From contig AP028876.1 of the NCBI GenBank assembly GCA_036323355.1, positions 682,001-746,000 of the forward strand: a stretch of DNA of 64,000 nucleotides, in the 5' to 3' direction. The stretch comes from Gottschalkiaceae bacterium SANA. GTDB lineage: Bacteria > Bacillota > Clostridia > Tissierellales > GPF-1. A program made the position numbers and the translations under genes. Shown here piece after piece: positions 7,462-16,248 of the stretch. Below the pieces are notes generated by a model that worked only from the letters and a program-made list of their open reading frames with translations, was not told the DNA's origin and made no database searches. Each line of letters begins with the position of its first letter. The stretch's first letter is position 1.

Positions 7462-9456
7462 TTATCTTTTGACTAATTGAGATTCGTGTTTCTCGAAAAA
7501 GTCAAATCTCGGTTCAATAAAGGTTAGTTTGTGAGTTATAGGATCATCCATATGGGCTGTAATCGGTTCGAAAATATAATCCCAAGACCATAGTGTCTCG
7601 TTAAGGTTCAGATAGTTTCTAGCATACTCAGCACTTTCCGGTACAAGGGGGTGAAGAAGGGTAAGGGCAACTTTAACGCCATATAGCGTATCGGCGATGA
7701 TCTGTGAGCGATGTTGATCGTCATCGTTTGAGTCGGCTATTTTCATTTCCTTGGCCCAGTTTTTACTCAACGCTCGAATTAAGCTGTCTAGGTTATAAGT
7801 GACTCTATGGAATTCTTGTTTTGCCATATTAGACTCATAATCAAGTACACCTTTTTCAACCGTTTTTAGGATGTTTTCTGAGATTTCAAGATTAGGGACA
7901 ATCGACTCGGTATACTTTTGAGAGGTATAGAAGCATGAACGCAAAAGTCGGTTGAGTACATTCGTTAATAGGTTGCCATCTTTTAAGGTTACATCCGCTT
8001 CATTCTCTTTAGCCTTTGGATCAAATGGTTTTGGATTGAAACTAACGCTTTTCTTTGAAAGACCCAAGCTCAAGAAATGCATCCTCAATTGATCTTTTGT
8101 ATAGTGATTTAAAAGTTCGTCCGCCATTGGTGGCTTAATGGTACCTGAACTACTTGCTTTCGTATCCAAGAACAATAGATGACAGTTGGCAACGAGTCTA
8201 GGGAAATTCACTTCGCTTAAGTCTCGGTCATCATTAGGTCCGTAGCCCATATAAGCAAGTAACATGGCCATTTCAGCAATTCCGTAGAAATAAATATTAT
8301 CCTCGCCGATAAACTGATATACTTTGGTTTCGTCTGAAATCCACCATTTACGCCATTCCTTTGGATCTTGTCCAATGGATTCCAGGTAGGTTTGTGTAAA
8401 TGAAATGGGTGCCCAAAGTGATTCCGGCCATACCCAGAAGGTCAAGTCGTTTAGGTCATCCGTATTGGGCACGGGAACCCCCCAATCACTATTGCCGGAC
8501 AATCTGAAAGGGACAAGAGTCTTGCCCGTTCTGAAACGGATTTCTTGTGATTCCAAAAGTGCTCTTCCCGTATCACGCGCATCTAGTGAATCAAATTCAT
8601 AGGTCACTGATGGTTTTTTTGCTTCATCGATTAGCGTGCAATTTTCAAGAACCAAATTCTTTTCAAGAATTTTGGCTTGTTCTTTTCGAGTCACGTAGAT
8701 GGCAGGATCTTTTAAGAACTCGTTCGTAATATTCAAAACCATGGGTCTTACTTTTCGTTCTTTTCGTTGAAGTTCGACCATTTTATGAAGTTGCTCGGTG
8801 TATTCGTCTAAAATAAAATACCAGTTAGAGACTTCTTTGAGAATTGGTTTTTCCCCAGATAAAATGCTGATGGGGTCAATCAATTCACTTGGTTGATATT
8901 GGTGGCCTAGTGCGCACTCGTCCGCATATGCTTTATCTGATTTACATCCTTCAAATGGACATGTTCCAATGACTTGACGGCCATTTAGGAATTCATTCGC
9001 TTTCGGATCAAAGAATTGCTTGGTCGTTAATTTTTTTAAAAAGCCGCCTTGATATAAAGCATCAAAAAGTTTGTTAGAAACTTCCTTGTGCACTTGACCG
9101 CTTCGATCAAACGCAGAAGAACCGTACAAACTTGGTGCAATATCATAGTCTGCTAGAGCTTTTTTTTGCAACATATGGAATTGGTGCACATAGTCTCTCA
9201 TCGAGATATCTGAACCAGTTTCATCCTTATATTTTTTATGACTTGCTACAATGGGAGAACCATAGCAATCTGTACCTGAGACAAAGATGACATTGTCTTT
9301 ACCAATTCTGTCTTTCAAAAATCGAGCATAGGTATCTGCATGAATAAATACACCGCCAATATGACCAAAATGCAAAGATTTGTTTCCGTAGGGCATGCCT
9401 GCTGTTATAACGGCACGCTTTGGAAATTCGGGTCTAGGTCTTTTAAATTGTTTCAT
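7462..9456 (-). CDS. metG: Divergent methionyl-tRNA synthetase (class I)
   Basis: This 664-residue class I tRNA ligase resembles MetRS. It has the HIGH-type motif HFGHIGG near residue 30 and a GTDCYGSPI segment as in MetRS. A zinc-knuckle-like region has Cys residues in CPFEGC and DECALGH. WGVPVP and KVYQFIGEDNIYFYG fit the catalytic domain. The KMSKS loop, however, reads TKASSSG, so the usual second Lys is missing and catalysis may be altered. The C-terminal anticodon-binding helical part runs from about residue 470. A T-box leader precedes the gene and a terminator follows it. It could be a second, specialised MetRS-like paralogue rather than the only MetRS of the cell. The start has AGGAG about 9 bases upstream. 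Confidence 0.82.
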   Translation of the reverse strand: MKQFKRPRPEFPKRAVITAGMPYGNKSLHFGHIGGVFIHADTYARFLKDRIGKDNVIFVSGTDCYGSPIVASHKKYKDETGSDISMRDYVHQFHMLQKKALADYDIAPSLYGSSAFDRSGQVHKEVSNKLFDALYQGGFLKKLTTKQFFDPKANEFLNGRQVIGTCPFEGCKSDKAYADECALGHQYQPSELIDPISILSGEKPILKEVSNWYFILDEYTEQLHKMVELQRKERKVRPMVLNITNEFLKDPAIYVTRKEQAKILEKNLVLENCTLIDEAKKPSVTYEFDSLDARDTGRALLESQEIRFRTGKTLVPFRLSGNSDWGVPVPNTDDLNDLTFWVWPESLWAPISFTQTYLESIGQDPKEWRKWWISDETKVYQFIGEDNIYFYGIAEMAMLLAYMGYGPNDDRDLSEVNFPRLVANCHLLFLDTKASSSGTIKPPMADELLNHYTKDQLRMHFLSLGLSKKSVSFNPKPFDPKAKENEADVTLKDGNLLTNVLNRLLRSCFYTSQKYTESIVPNLEISENILKTVEKGVLDYESNMAKQEFHRVTYNLDSLIRALSKNWAKEMKIADSNDDDQHRSQIIADTLYGVKVALTLLHPLVPESAEYARNYLNLNETLWSWDYIFEPITAHMDDPITHKLTFIEPRFDFFEKHESQLVKR

Positions 9457-9511
9457 CGGTTTTCTCCTCTTAAAGATTGATTTCTATTTCAATTATAATT
9501 TAATACTGTAT

Positions 9512-9541
9512 AAAAAAACACCCCTACGCTATACGTAGGGG
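9512..9541 (-). terminator. T-box terminator of the MetRS-like gene
   Basis: On the minus strand CCCCTACGTATAGCGTAGGGG forms a hairpin and is followed by TGTTTTTTTATA. Confidence 0.88.
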
Positions 9542-9746
9542 CGATAAGATCACGGTGCCACCCTAATTCTGCCTTTCGGCCTCATTAGACAATAGTCTTG
9601 TTCTGTAACGTGAACACACGTAGCTGTATCAAAATATCCACAGCGCAGCTCCAAGTCTTGGTTCATATCAAATCGTTGTCCCCTTTTCCAGCAACCGGGT
9701 TCTCTGTAACACGTAATGATACTACTCTTCTCTTCATCGCATTTGT
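9512..9746 (-). ncRNA. T-box leader of the MetRS-like gene
   Basis: On the minus strand the leader has AGTA in stem I, a GAGAACCCGGTTGCTGG element, and the T-box core AGGGTGGCACCGTG in front of the terminator. An ATG triplet (complement of 9664-9666) in GATATGAACC is the obvious candidate specifier. If the register is taken strictly from the GTATCA/TGATAT stem, the triplet after GAA would instead be CCA, so the specifier is not settled. The bulge is TGGC, which predicts a tRNA discriminator G; TGGT would be expected for the usual tRNA-Met. Confidence 0.9.
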
Positions 9747-9752
9747 ACTTCG

Positions 9753-9781
9753 ATTATATGGAGATTTACTCTGCATGTCAA
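9753..9781 (-). promoter_or_regulatory. Consensus sigma-A promoter of the MetRS-like T-box transcript
   Basis: On the minus strand TTGACA and TATAAT are separated by 17 bases, a perfect match to consensus. Transcription would start just upstream of the T-box stem I. Confidence 0.88.
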
Positions 9782-9888
9782 GAGGGAAAGGTATCGTCTA
9801 AAATTCTAACGCATTTTATGAATAAGTTCGGTTGAAGGATCCACGAATTCAAGCCAATTACTGATGAGCAAAAGGGGTACCTGCTGCT

Positions 9889-10527
9889 TTATTTTCTGCC
9901 AATGTAGGAATACCCATTGGAGGGATTGCCATTCATGGTGGTGTATTGTATTGTCTCAAGTGAAATTTCTTGGAATGTGGAAGTGCTTTCCCTTACCCAA
10001 TCCAGTGTGTGGTGCCGACATACACCACCATTTGGCAATTTGAAAGTGCCATACTGTTCAAAAATATCTTGATATTTCTTATAACGATCGAGGTTGCGTG
10101 GGTCTGTGTTTAACAGGAAGTCGCTTATGAGGACAATGCCGGCCGGCTTGAGCACACGATGGATCTCGGATAATAATGCAATCTGTTCTTCGTTTGATTC
10201 AATGCAAGTCAGTACTGCAAATAAAATTACAGCATCAAATGATTCATCAGGGAAGGGTAAAGCGGGCGTTTTTAGTGTTTTTAAATCTAATTCAGGGTAG
10301 AGACTCTTTCCTCGTTCAATCATTTTGCTTGAGAAATCGACGCCAATCAATTGCTCAAACCCTTCAAGAACTAACTCATTTAAGGTGCGACCGTAACCGC
10401 ATCCAACATCAAGAATGGACGCATTCCATTCCAAGTGATTACTTATAAGATGCATAGGAATAGGTAAAGTGAATTTTTTTTCATTGGCAACGGTGTTCCA
10501 ATAGTTCAGTTGATCGTTTCGTGACAT
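9889..10527 (-). CDS. Class I SAM-dependent methyltransferase
   Basis: This 212-residue cytoplasmic protein has the Rossmann-type methyltransferase fold. Motif I is ILDVGCGYGRTL (about residues 38-49), where SAM binds. An acidic residue follows at the end of strand 2 in LIGVDFSSKMI, and the post-I and motif II region reads LPFPDESFDAVILFAV. The segment HRVLKPAGIVLISDF is typical of the Methyltransf_11 group. The methyl acceptor cannot be told from sequence. The gene is divergent from the Crp-type regulator at 10648, with a palindrome in the shared 120-base spacer, so it may be that regulator's target. The ribosome-binding site AGGAGG lies upstream of the ATG. Confidence 0.85.
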   Translation of the reverse strand: MSRNDQLNYWNTVANEKKFTLPIPMHLISNHLEWNASILDVGCGYGRTLNELVLEGFEQLIGVDFSSKMIERGKSLYPELDLKTLKTPALPFPDESFDAVILFAVLTCIESNEEQIALLSEIHRVLKPAGIVLISDFLLNTDPRNLDRYKKYQDIFEQYGTFKLPNGGVCRHHTLDWVRESTSTFQEISLETIQYTTMNGNPSNGYSYIGRK

Positions 10528-10583
10528 CGAGTATCCTCCTTTTAGTTATGGTTCAAGTATGGCAGAATAACCAAGCTTGCAAG

Positions 10584-10599
10584 TATGACATTCGTCATA
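10584..10599. promoter_or_regulatory. Palindromic operator between divergent genes
   Basis: TATGAC-ATTC-GTCATA is a perfect 6-4-6 inverted repeat in the spacer between the methyltransferase and the Crp-type regulator. Its size and form suit a Crp/Fnr-type dimer, so autoregulation and control of the methyltransferase are likely, though not shown. Confidence 0.6.
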
Positions 10600-10647
10600 G
10601 CTATTGCAAAGAAATTAACGTATGATTAACCCAAGGAGGTGAGATCG

Positions 10648-11337
10648 ATGGTGAGATTAAATAAACAGCAACAGGTAGTATATGGGAAAAAATATAGCTT
10701 GTTGCAGGATATCATGAGCAAGGACAACTGGGACAATGGAGTTTTCTGTTCCTTTAGCAAGGGAGAATACTTGTTCCAAGAAGGGGATTTGCCTAAAGGC
10801 TTGTATCTCCTAGTAGAAGGAAAGTGTAGAGTTTCCAAAACAGTTGAAAGCGGAAAGACTTTTCTTATTAATCACTATGAAGGCTTAAGTGTGATAGGCG
10901 AAGTTGAATTATTTGATCCAAGGGAATATCAAAGTAGTGTTCAAGCGCTGGAAAAAAGCGTTTGTTTTGTCCTTGGATTTCGAGAGTGTTTGCATGCAAT
11001 GATGGAAGATCTTCCGCTAATGCGCTTTATTGCTGAGCAATTATGCTGGAAGGTAGAACGGAGTGATCGAAATACATCGATAAATCTCACTTATTCTTTG
11101 AAACAACGTCTATCTAGCTATATTTTATATGCACAGAAGCAGGGCTTGTTTTCAAGTAACTACACACATTTGGCAAATCATTTAGGGTGTAGTCATCGAC
11201 ATTTACTGCGCACCTTAAAAGGGTTTTGTGATGATAAAATCCTAGAAAAAAAACAAGGCCAATACCGGATTCTCGATGAAGAAGAACTGCAGGAACAAGC
11301 AGGAGATGAGTTTTATTTTAATCACTCAAAAGTATAG
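10648..11337 (+). CDS. Crp/Fnr-family transcriptional regulator (YeiL-like)
   Basis: The 229-residue protein has a cyclic-nucleotide-binding-type beta-roll (about residues 20-125), with FSKGEYLFQEGDLPKGLYLLVEGKCRV near its start, and a C-terminal winged helix (about 150-215) with the recognition region LANHLGCSHRHLLRTLKGF. No N-terminal Fnr-type cysteine cluster for a 4Fe-4S centre is seen. The overall pattern resembles YeiL of enteric bacteria and its relatives in Firmicutes. The ligand is unknown. The ATG at 10648 is chosen because AAGGAGGT lies seven bases upstream; a GTG at 10639 overlaps that site. The likely operator is the palindrome at 10584-10599. Confidence 0.85.
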   Translation: MVRLNKQQQVVYGKKYSLLQDIMSKDNWDNGVFCSFSKGEYLFQEGDLPKGLYLLVEGKCRVSKTVESGKTFLINHYEGLSVIGEVELFDPREYQSSVQALEKSVCFVLGFRECLHAMMEDLPLMRFIAEQLCWKVERSDRNTSINLTYSLKQRLSSYILYAQKQGLFSSNYTHLANHLGCSHRHLLRTLKGFCDDKILEKKQGQYRILDEEELQEQAGDEFYFNHSKV

Positions 11338-11485
11338 GTGAGTTTCCTGGGTTATTTAGATTCTATTTTAGCGATTTAGGTTTAAGGAGTGTGGATTGTG
11401 CTTTTTCGTAAGGTTACAAAGGTTCCGATGAGATTTGTTTTGGATCAACATTAATAAACGTGAGTAAAGCAGACATCACCTTTTC

Positions 11486-11514
11486 TTGACAGACGCATAG
11501 AAATCACTTATTCT
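11486..11514 (+). promoter_or_regulatory. Promoter of glpP
   Basis: TTGACA (11486-11491) and TATTCT (11509-11514) are separated by 17 bases. The transcript would start near 11521, upstream of the leader terminator. Confidence 0.75.
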
Positions 11515-11541
11515 AAACTTAGGGCTAGAGTCTAAGAGATG

Positions 11542-11577
11542 TCCATACTACTTTTAGGGGGTAGTATGGATTTTTTT
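11542..11577 (+). terminator. Leader terminator in front of glpP
   Basis: TCCATACTAC and GTAGTATGGA form a perfect ten-base-pair stem followed by TTTTTTT. Because it lies between the promoter at 11486-11514 and glpP, it is a candidate antitermination target for GlpP itself. Confidence 0.85.
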
Positions 11578-11597
11578 ATATCCAAAAGGAGAGATGT

Positions 11598-12173
11598 ATG
11601 CTGACATCGGATCAATTCAAGCAGGAGCTGGTAAAACAAGTGGTGGTGCCTTCAGCACGATCGATGGAGGAGTTGGAAAATGTAATTGAAAATTCAAGAC
11701 ATGGATTGATTATGGTGAAGTTTGGCGATGTGAATACACTGCCTGGGATTATGACCTATTTGAAGGAAAATCGTCGCAAGGTGATGCTCCATCAAGATTC
11801 TTTGCGAGGAATTGCCCGTGATCATCAAGGGCTAGAATTTTTAGCTAACCTGAAAGTGGATTATCTAATTACAACAAAACCTCAATTGATTAAAGGCATT
11901 CGTAAATTAGGTATGCAACCAATTTTATGTTTATTCTTGATTGACTCCGATGCCTTGCGGACGGGTCTTCGCTCCATTGGGGACATGGCACCTGATGCGG
12001 TGATTGTAATGCCATCCAGCGTGCCAAAAAAAGCAGTGTTAGAAATCAAAAGAAAAGCGCGGGTTCCGGTTATTGGAGGAGGAATGGCTTTCGATGAGGA
12101 AGCGATTCAAGAAGCCAGAAAAAATGGCTTTCATGCTGTTGCAGCTAGCAAAGACAATTTATGGAAACGATAG
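11598..12173 (+). CDS. glpP: Glycerol-3-phosphate responsive antiterminator GlpP
   Basis: GlpP-family proteins bind leader RNA and, with glycerol-3-phosphate, prevent termination in glp operons. The 191 residues are the full family length and fit its TIM-barrel-like fold. The N-terminus has PSARSMEELENVIENS. Conserved segments include KVMLHQDSLRGIARDHQGLEFL and DYLITTKPQLIKGIRKLG. PDAVIVMPSSVP and VIGGGMAFDEEAIQEA follow near the C-terminus. The gene is first in a run ending with glpK. It has a strong terminator both in its leader (11542-11577) and behind it (12193-12234), and either could be its own target. The start has AAAGGAGAG at a suitable distance. Confidence 0.93.
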   Translation: MLTSDQFKQELVKQVVVPSARSMEELENVIENSRHGLIMVKFGDVNTLPGIMTYLKENRRKVMLHQDSLRGIARDHQGLEFLANLKVDYLITTKPQLIKGIRKLGMQPILCLFLIDSDALRTGLRSIGDMAPDAVIVMPSSVPKKAVLEIKRKARVPVIGGGMAFDEEAIQEARKNGFHAVAASKDNLWKR

Positions 12174-12192
12174 GGGAAGCGAGAGAATAAGA

Positions 12193-12234
12193 GTTGCTGA
12201 ACCGCCTGTAGGGGTGGTTTGTGCGGCTTTTTTT
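12193..12234 (+). terminator. Terminator between glpP and the hydrolase gene
   Basis: GTTGC/GCGGC and the inner pair AACCGCC/GGTGGTT (with wobble pairs) form a long hairpin followed by TTTTTTT. It would limit read-through from glpP into the downstream genes unless antiterminated. Confidence 0.7.
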
Positions 12235-12382
12235 ATTGCAATGATGCAGAAATTGACAGGAAAAGTCTTGTAGGACGAATTTCTAAGTAAGGAGGAATGT
12301 GTATTCAAGAGGGTTTGCCGGATCGTGCATATCAAACAATGCGGGTAGTGAAGTAAAGGAGAAAAGCCTAAAGGAGGTAAAG

Positions 12383-13027
12383 ATGAAAAACGTATTAATT
12401 TTTGGCGACTCAAACACATGGGGATGGAAACCGACCAATACATTGGCAAGCATCGAGCGGTACACGGATGATGAGCGTTGGGCTGGAGTCATGCAGGCGA
12501 TTTTAGGATCAGAATACAAGGTGATTCCTGAGGGACTAAATGGCCGCACAACGGTTTGGGATGATCCCATTGAGGAGTTTCGATGCGGCAAACACCATCT
12601 AATTCCATTGCTTGATACCCATGATCCCCTGGATCTTGTGATTATTTTCATGGGAAGCAATGATTTTAAATCACGTTACTCTTTGACTGCTGAGGATGTA
12701 GCCTTTGGTGTCAATCAACTAATTGTAAAAACTTTGGATCATGTATCTTGCTTCAAAAACGGCGAACCGAAAATACTTTTGATTACGCCACCGCCAACAG
12801 GTCCTTTGGCAGGCAGTATTTTTGAATATATGTTCAAGGGATCGGAAGAGACATCCAAATATTTGGCACAGCACTATGCGACTGTTGCTGGATGGTACGG
12901 AATTCCTGTGATCGATGCGGGCCAGTATATTGCCAGCAGCAAGCATGATGGCATCCATCTGGATCTGGACGCTCATGAAAAACTAGGTCAAGTCGTTGCA
13001 GAGGAAGTAAAACGAATCTTAGGATAG
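12383..13027 (+). CDS. SGNH/GDSL-family hydrolase (arylesterase-like)
   Basis: This 214-residue cytoplasmic protein is a GDSL-type serine hydrolase. Block I is FGDSNTWGW with the nucleophile Ser at residue 10. The oxyanion Gly and Asn lie in GLNGRTTVWDD and MGSNDFKSRY, and the C-terminal DGIHLDLDAH holds the catalytic Asp and His. The W-x-W after the nucleophile and the NGRTT block resemble the arylesterase/acyltransferase branch. The substrate is probably an acyl ester, perhaps an acetylated sugar or glycerol ester given the glpP and glpK neighbours. AAGGAGGT lies five bases before the ATG. It starts a close run with the amidohydrolase (14-base gap) and glpK. Confidence 0.85.
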   Translation: MKNVLIFGDSNTWGWKPTNTLASIERYTDDERWAGVMQAILGSEYKVIPEGLNGRTTVWDDPIEEFRCGKHHLIPLLDTHDPLDLVIIFMGSNDFKSRYSLTAEDVAFGVNQLIVKTLDHVSCFKNGEPKILLITPPPTGPLAGSIFEYMFKGSEETSKYLAQHYATVAGWYGIPVIDAGQYIASSKHDGIHLDLDAHEKLGQVVAEEVKRILG

Positions 13028-13041
13028 ATGGAAGTGGCGAA

Positions 13042-14565
13042 ATGAAAAATGAAGGAAGCTTATACATTAATGGAAAGGTAACATGTATTCGTCCAAAGGG
13101 TCTTGTACATAGCGCAATTTTAACCCGGGGAGAACGAATTGTTGCAATAGGAGAGAAGCAAGCGCTTGAAGCGCTTGCGACTTTTCCTTATGAAACAGTG
13201 GATTTAAAAGGAAAAATGATGCTTCCGGGTTTGATTGACACCCATGCGCATTTTTTAGATACTGGATTCAGTGTGACAAGGTTGAATTTGGGTGAAGTAA
13301 AAACCATGGATGAACTGCTTAATCTTCTTTCTAAGCAGGCTGAAAAGTTTGTAGCGGGGGAATGGGTCATGGCAGTGAATTTCGATGAAAATCGTATTGT
13401 AGAAAAAAGGATGCCCAGCCTTGAGGAATTGGATGAGGCGGTGCCCAATCATCCCTTGTACATCAATCACAGGGGCTATCACAGCAGTTTATTGAATAGC
13501 CGGGCAAAACAACAGGCAAGTTTACCTTTTGAAGCGGAAGCGGATCAAGGAGGCGGGGCTTATATCAGCCGGGGCAATAATGCCGTTTTTAAAATGTGGA
13601 TAGCAAAACAAACAGAGGTTGCCGACTTGGACCGGGCGTGGGCTGCGGCATCCAAAATAGCTGTCAAGCGGGGCTTGACGACCATTCATTGCATTGAGGG
13701 TGGCGAATTTTGGGGCGACGCCTACGCGGAATTCTTGCACCGGAAAAACTCAAATTTGTTAGATTTAGTTCTCTTCTACAATATCAAGAGGGTGAAGAAG
13801 ATTGGGGAACTGGGACTTTCCAGGATGGGGGGAGATCTCTTTCTTGACGGGTCAGTTTCGGGGCGGACGGCGGCATTTTCGAAGAATTATAGCGATGCAG
13901 AGACGGCTGGAGAATTATATATGGCTGACAAGGAATTGGAACAGCTAATTGAGGACGCTCATATGGCGGGTATACAAATCAGCTTTCATGTGATTGGAGA
14001 CAAGGCAATCGAGCAGGCTTTGCGGGTCTACGGGCGGGTGTTGAAGCGTCATCCTGCACGGGATCATCGACACCGCATCGAACACTTCGGATTTCCATCA
14101 GATGCCCAGATTGCAAGGGCGGCAGAATTGGGGCTGGCCATTGCCACCCAACCGGCCTTTGTCTATCTGAAGGGGGATAACTATCGAGTTCGTTTGGGAG
14201 AAGAGCGAGTGAAAAATGCTTATCCTCTTCGAAAATTGCTGGATGCGGGTTTGCGGGTTGGCGGTGGATCTGACAGTTTGGTTACACCCATGGACCCCTT
14301 GCTTGGTATTCATGCGGCAGTAAACGCTCCTTATGAAAACCAGCGATTATCGCGAATGGAAGCGATTGAAATTTATACGATCCGTGCGGCAGAATTGAAT
14401 TTTGAAGAGGCAGAAAAAGGGTCACTGGAAGCGGGTAAGTTTGCGGATTTTGTTATTTTGCAACAGGATCTGTTTGAAGTGGCGGAGAAGAACATCAAGG
14501 ATGTTCAGGTAGCAATGACTGTTTATCATGGACGCTGTGTTTATCAAAATATTGAGGAGGAGTAA
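13042..14565 (+). CDS. YtcJ-like metal-dependent amidohydrolase (amidohydrolase 3 family)
   Basis: The 507-residue enzyme has the composite beta-sandwich plus TIM barrel of the amidohydrolase superfamily. The N-terminal sandwich includes GKVTCIRPKG and ends at LKGKMMLPGLIDTHAHFLD, whose H-x-H binds the first metal. Later metal and catalytic positions are SFHVIGDKAIEQAL, DHRHRIEHFGF and the C-terminal GGGSDSLVTPMDPL. YtcJ-type members hydrolyse amide or related bonds of largely unknown natural substrates. The gene lies between the GDSL hydrolase and glpK with gaps of 14 bases and 1 base, so all three are likely co-transcribed. The stop codon is followed after one base by the glpK ATG. The link to glycerol metabolism is by position only. 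Confidence 0.85.
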   Translation: MKNEGSLYINGKVTCIRPKGLVHSAILTRGERIVAIGEKQALEALATFPYETVDLKGKMMLPGLIDTHAHFLDTGFSVTRLNLGEVKTMDELLNLLSKQAEKFVAGEWVMAVNFDENRIVEKRMPSLEELDEAVPNHPLYINHRGYHSSLLNSRAKQQASLPFEAEADQGGGAYISRGNNAVFKMWIAKQTEVADLDRAWAAASKIAVKRGLTTIHCIEGGEFWGDAYAEFLHRKNSNLLDLVLFYNIKRVKKIGELGLSRMGGDLFLDGSVSGRTAAFSKNYSDAETAGELYMADKELEQLIEDAHMAGIQISFHVIGDKAIEQALRVYGRVLKRHPARDHRHRIEHFGFPSDAQIARAAELGLAIATQPAFVYLKGDNYRVRLGEERVKNAYPLRKLLDAGLRVGGGSDSLVTPMDPLLGIHAAVNAPYENQRLSRMEAIEIYTIRAAELNFEEAEKGSLEAGKFADFVILQQDLFEVAEKNIKDVQVAMTVYHGRCVYQNIEEE

Positions 14566-14566
14566 A

Positions 14567-16057
14567 ATGGAGCGGTATGTACTAGGAATTGATCAGGGGA
14601 CGACAGGAAGCAAGGCGATTCTATTTGACAAGAAATCCAATATAATTGCCCAGGCATATTCTGAATTTCAACAACATTATCCAAAGCCCGGTTGGGTTGA
14701 GCATGATCCCATAGAAATATTGGATGTAACTATGAGTGTGGTGAAGGAGGCCTTGGCCAAGGGAAATGTGGCCATGGAGCAGGTAGATTCCATTGGCATT
14801 ACCAATCAACGGGAGACCACCGTATTCTGGAATAAGGAAACGGGAGAACCTGTAGGTCGTGCGATTGTATGGCAAGACAGACGATCTTTGGGTGTTGTAG
14901 AAGATCTATTGGCTATGGATCCCGATGTTGCTGAAAGAACCGGTGCGCCGATTGTGCCAAATATCTCTGCATCAAAAATCAAGTGGCTTCTTGACAATGA
15001 TGAAATAATAAAAGTAGGTGTTGCAGAAGGAACGTTGCTTTATGGGACCATTGATACATGGCTGATATGGAAATGGAGCAAGGGTGCCGCTCATGTATCG
15101 GATTTATCCAATACATCGGTAACAGCCTTGTTGAATGCGAACACCTTGGAATACGACGAGCGCGTATTGGAAGAGCTTGCGATTCCTAGAGAAATTCTTC
15201 CTAAGCTTGTGCCTTCATCAGGGATTGTGGCTTATACGGATGAAGCGCTTTTTGGCGCGAAGATTCCAATTGCTGGAATTGCCGGCGATCAGCAGGCAGC
15301 AACCTTTGGGCAGGCTTGTGTACGAGAAGGCATGGCAAAGAATACATATGGTACGGGTTCCTTTATGCTGATGAATACAGGTGCGGAATATAATCCCCCG
15401 CAATCGGGCTTGTTTTCGCCGGTACTGTGGACGATCGGAAATGATACTTCATTTGCTTTTGAAGGCATGGCAGATGTATCGGGTGCAGTGGTGCAATGGC
15501 TTCGAGACGAGCTAGGGATTATTGAGAAAACAGAAGACGTAACAACATTGGCAACCAGCGTGGAAGACAATGGCGGTGTGTATTTTGTACCAGCCTTTGT
15601 TGGCTTGGGGTCGCCACATTTTGATTCCTATGCCCGTGGTACCATCATCGGACTTACCCGGGGAACGGGCAAGGCTCATATCGCCAGAGCAGCCCTGGAG
15701 TCCATGGCTTATCAGGTGCGAGATGCCTTGAAGATTATGGAGAATTCAGCTGGCAAGAAACTTGATATTCTACGCGTTGACGGTGGTGGAGCAAAGAATG
15801 ATTTCTTGATGCAGTTCCAAGCGGACATTCTGGGGATTCCTGTCGAACGTCCTATTATCACTGAAACCACATGCTTGGGCGCTGCATACTTGGCGGGACT
15901 TGCAACGGGATATTGGACAAGCTTGGATGAGATCGAGGAGAATTGGCAGCTCGACAAGCGATTTGAGCCACAGATTTCTGAAGAAAAGCGGGAAGAACTT
16001 TGCACCATGTGGGAGCGGGCAGTGAAACATGCTAAGGGGTGGCTGAAATTCGACTAA
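14567..16057 (+). CDS. glpK: Glycerol kinase
   Basis: Glycerol kinase phosphorylates glycerol with ATP to sn-glycerol-3-phosphate, the GlpP effector. The 496 residues are the usual length. The N-terminal FGGY motif is GIDQGTTGSKAILFD. Substrate contacts are in TNQRETTVFW and the segment WQDRR. The ATP-binding parts include AGDQQAATFGQACVREGMAKNTYGTG, and a C-terminal DGGGAKNDFLMQFQADIL. The ATG at 14567 lies seven bases after GAGGAGG and one base behind the stop of the amidohydrolase gene. No glpF or glpD is in the window. A strong bidirectional hairpin follows. Confidence 0.95.
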   Translation: MERYVLGIDQGTTGSKAILFDKKSNIIAQAYSEFQQHYPKPGWVEHDPIEILDVTMSVVKEALAKGNVAMEQVDSIGITNQRETTVFWNKETGEPVGRAIVWQDRRSLGVVEDLLAMDPDVAERTGAPIVPNISASKIKWLLDNDEIIKVGVAEGTLLYGTIDTWLIWKWSKGAAHVSDLSNTSVTALLNANTLEYDERVLEELAIPREILPKLVPSSGIVAYTDEALFGAKIPIAGIAGDQQAATFGQACVREGMAKNTYGTGSFMLMNTGAEYNPPQSGLFSPVLWTIGNDTSFAFEGMADVSGAVVQWLRDELGIIEKTEDVTTLATSVEDNGGVYFVPAFVGLGSPHFDSYARGTIIGLTRGTGKAHIARAALESMAYQVRDALKIMENSAGKKLDILRVDGGGAKNDFLMQFQADILGIPVERPIITETTCLGAAYLAGLATGYWTSLDEIEENWQLDKRFEPQISEEKREELCTMWERAVKHAKGWLKFD

Positions 16058-16160
16058 GGGTAGATTTTTAATAATATCGGATTACTGAGTAATGGATCGT
16101 GCATTATATATAACAGTAAATTTGTTAGATGATGATTGTTAGAAAAACGAAATGATGAAA

Positions 16161-16200
16161 GAATGCGGGGCGCTCTGATTGTAGAGTGCTCCGCATTCTT
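16161..16200. terminator. Terminator between glpK and the convergent lipoprotein gene
   Basis: GAATGCGGGGCGCTCT pairs with AGAGTGCTCCGCATTC. The stem is followed by a short T-run on the plus side and by TTTC on the minus side, so it could serve both genes. Confidence 0.75.
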
Positions 16201-16248
16201 GATGTAACATATTAACCGGCACTGAGAGGAGTGATCTTTGCATCTGAT

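Noticed and set aside
12297-12356. 19-codon ORF after AAGGAGG upstream of the GDSL hydrolase
   Set aside because: The start is only one or two bases from the ribosome-binding site, too close for normal initiation, and the peptide has no recognisable features.
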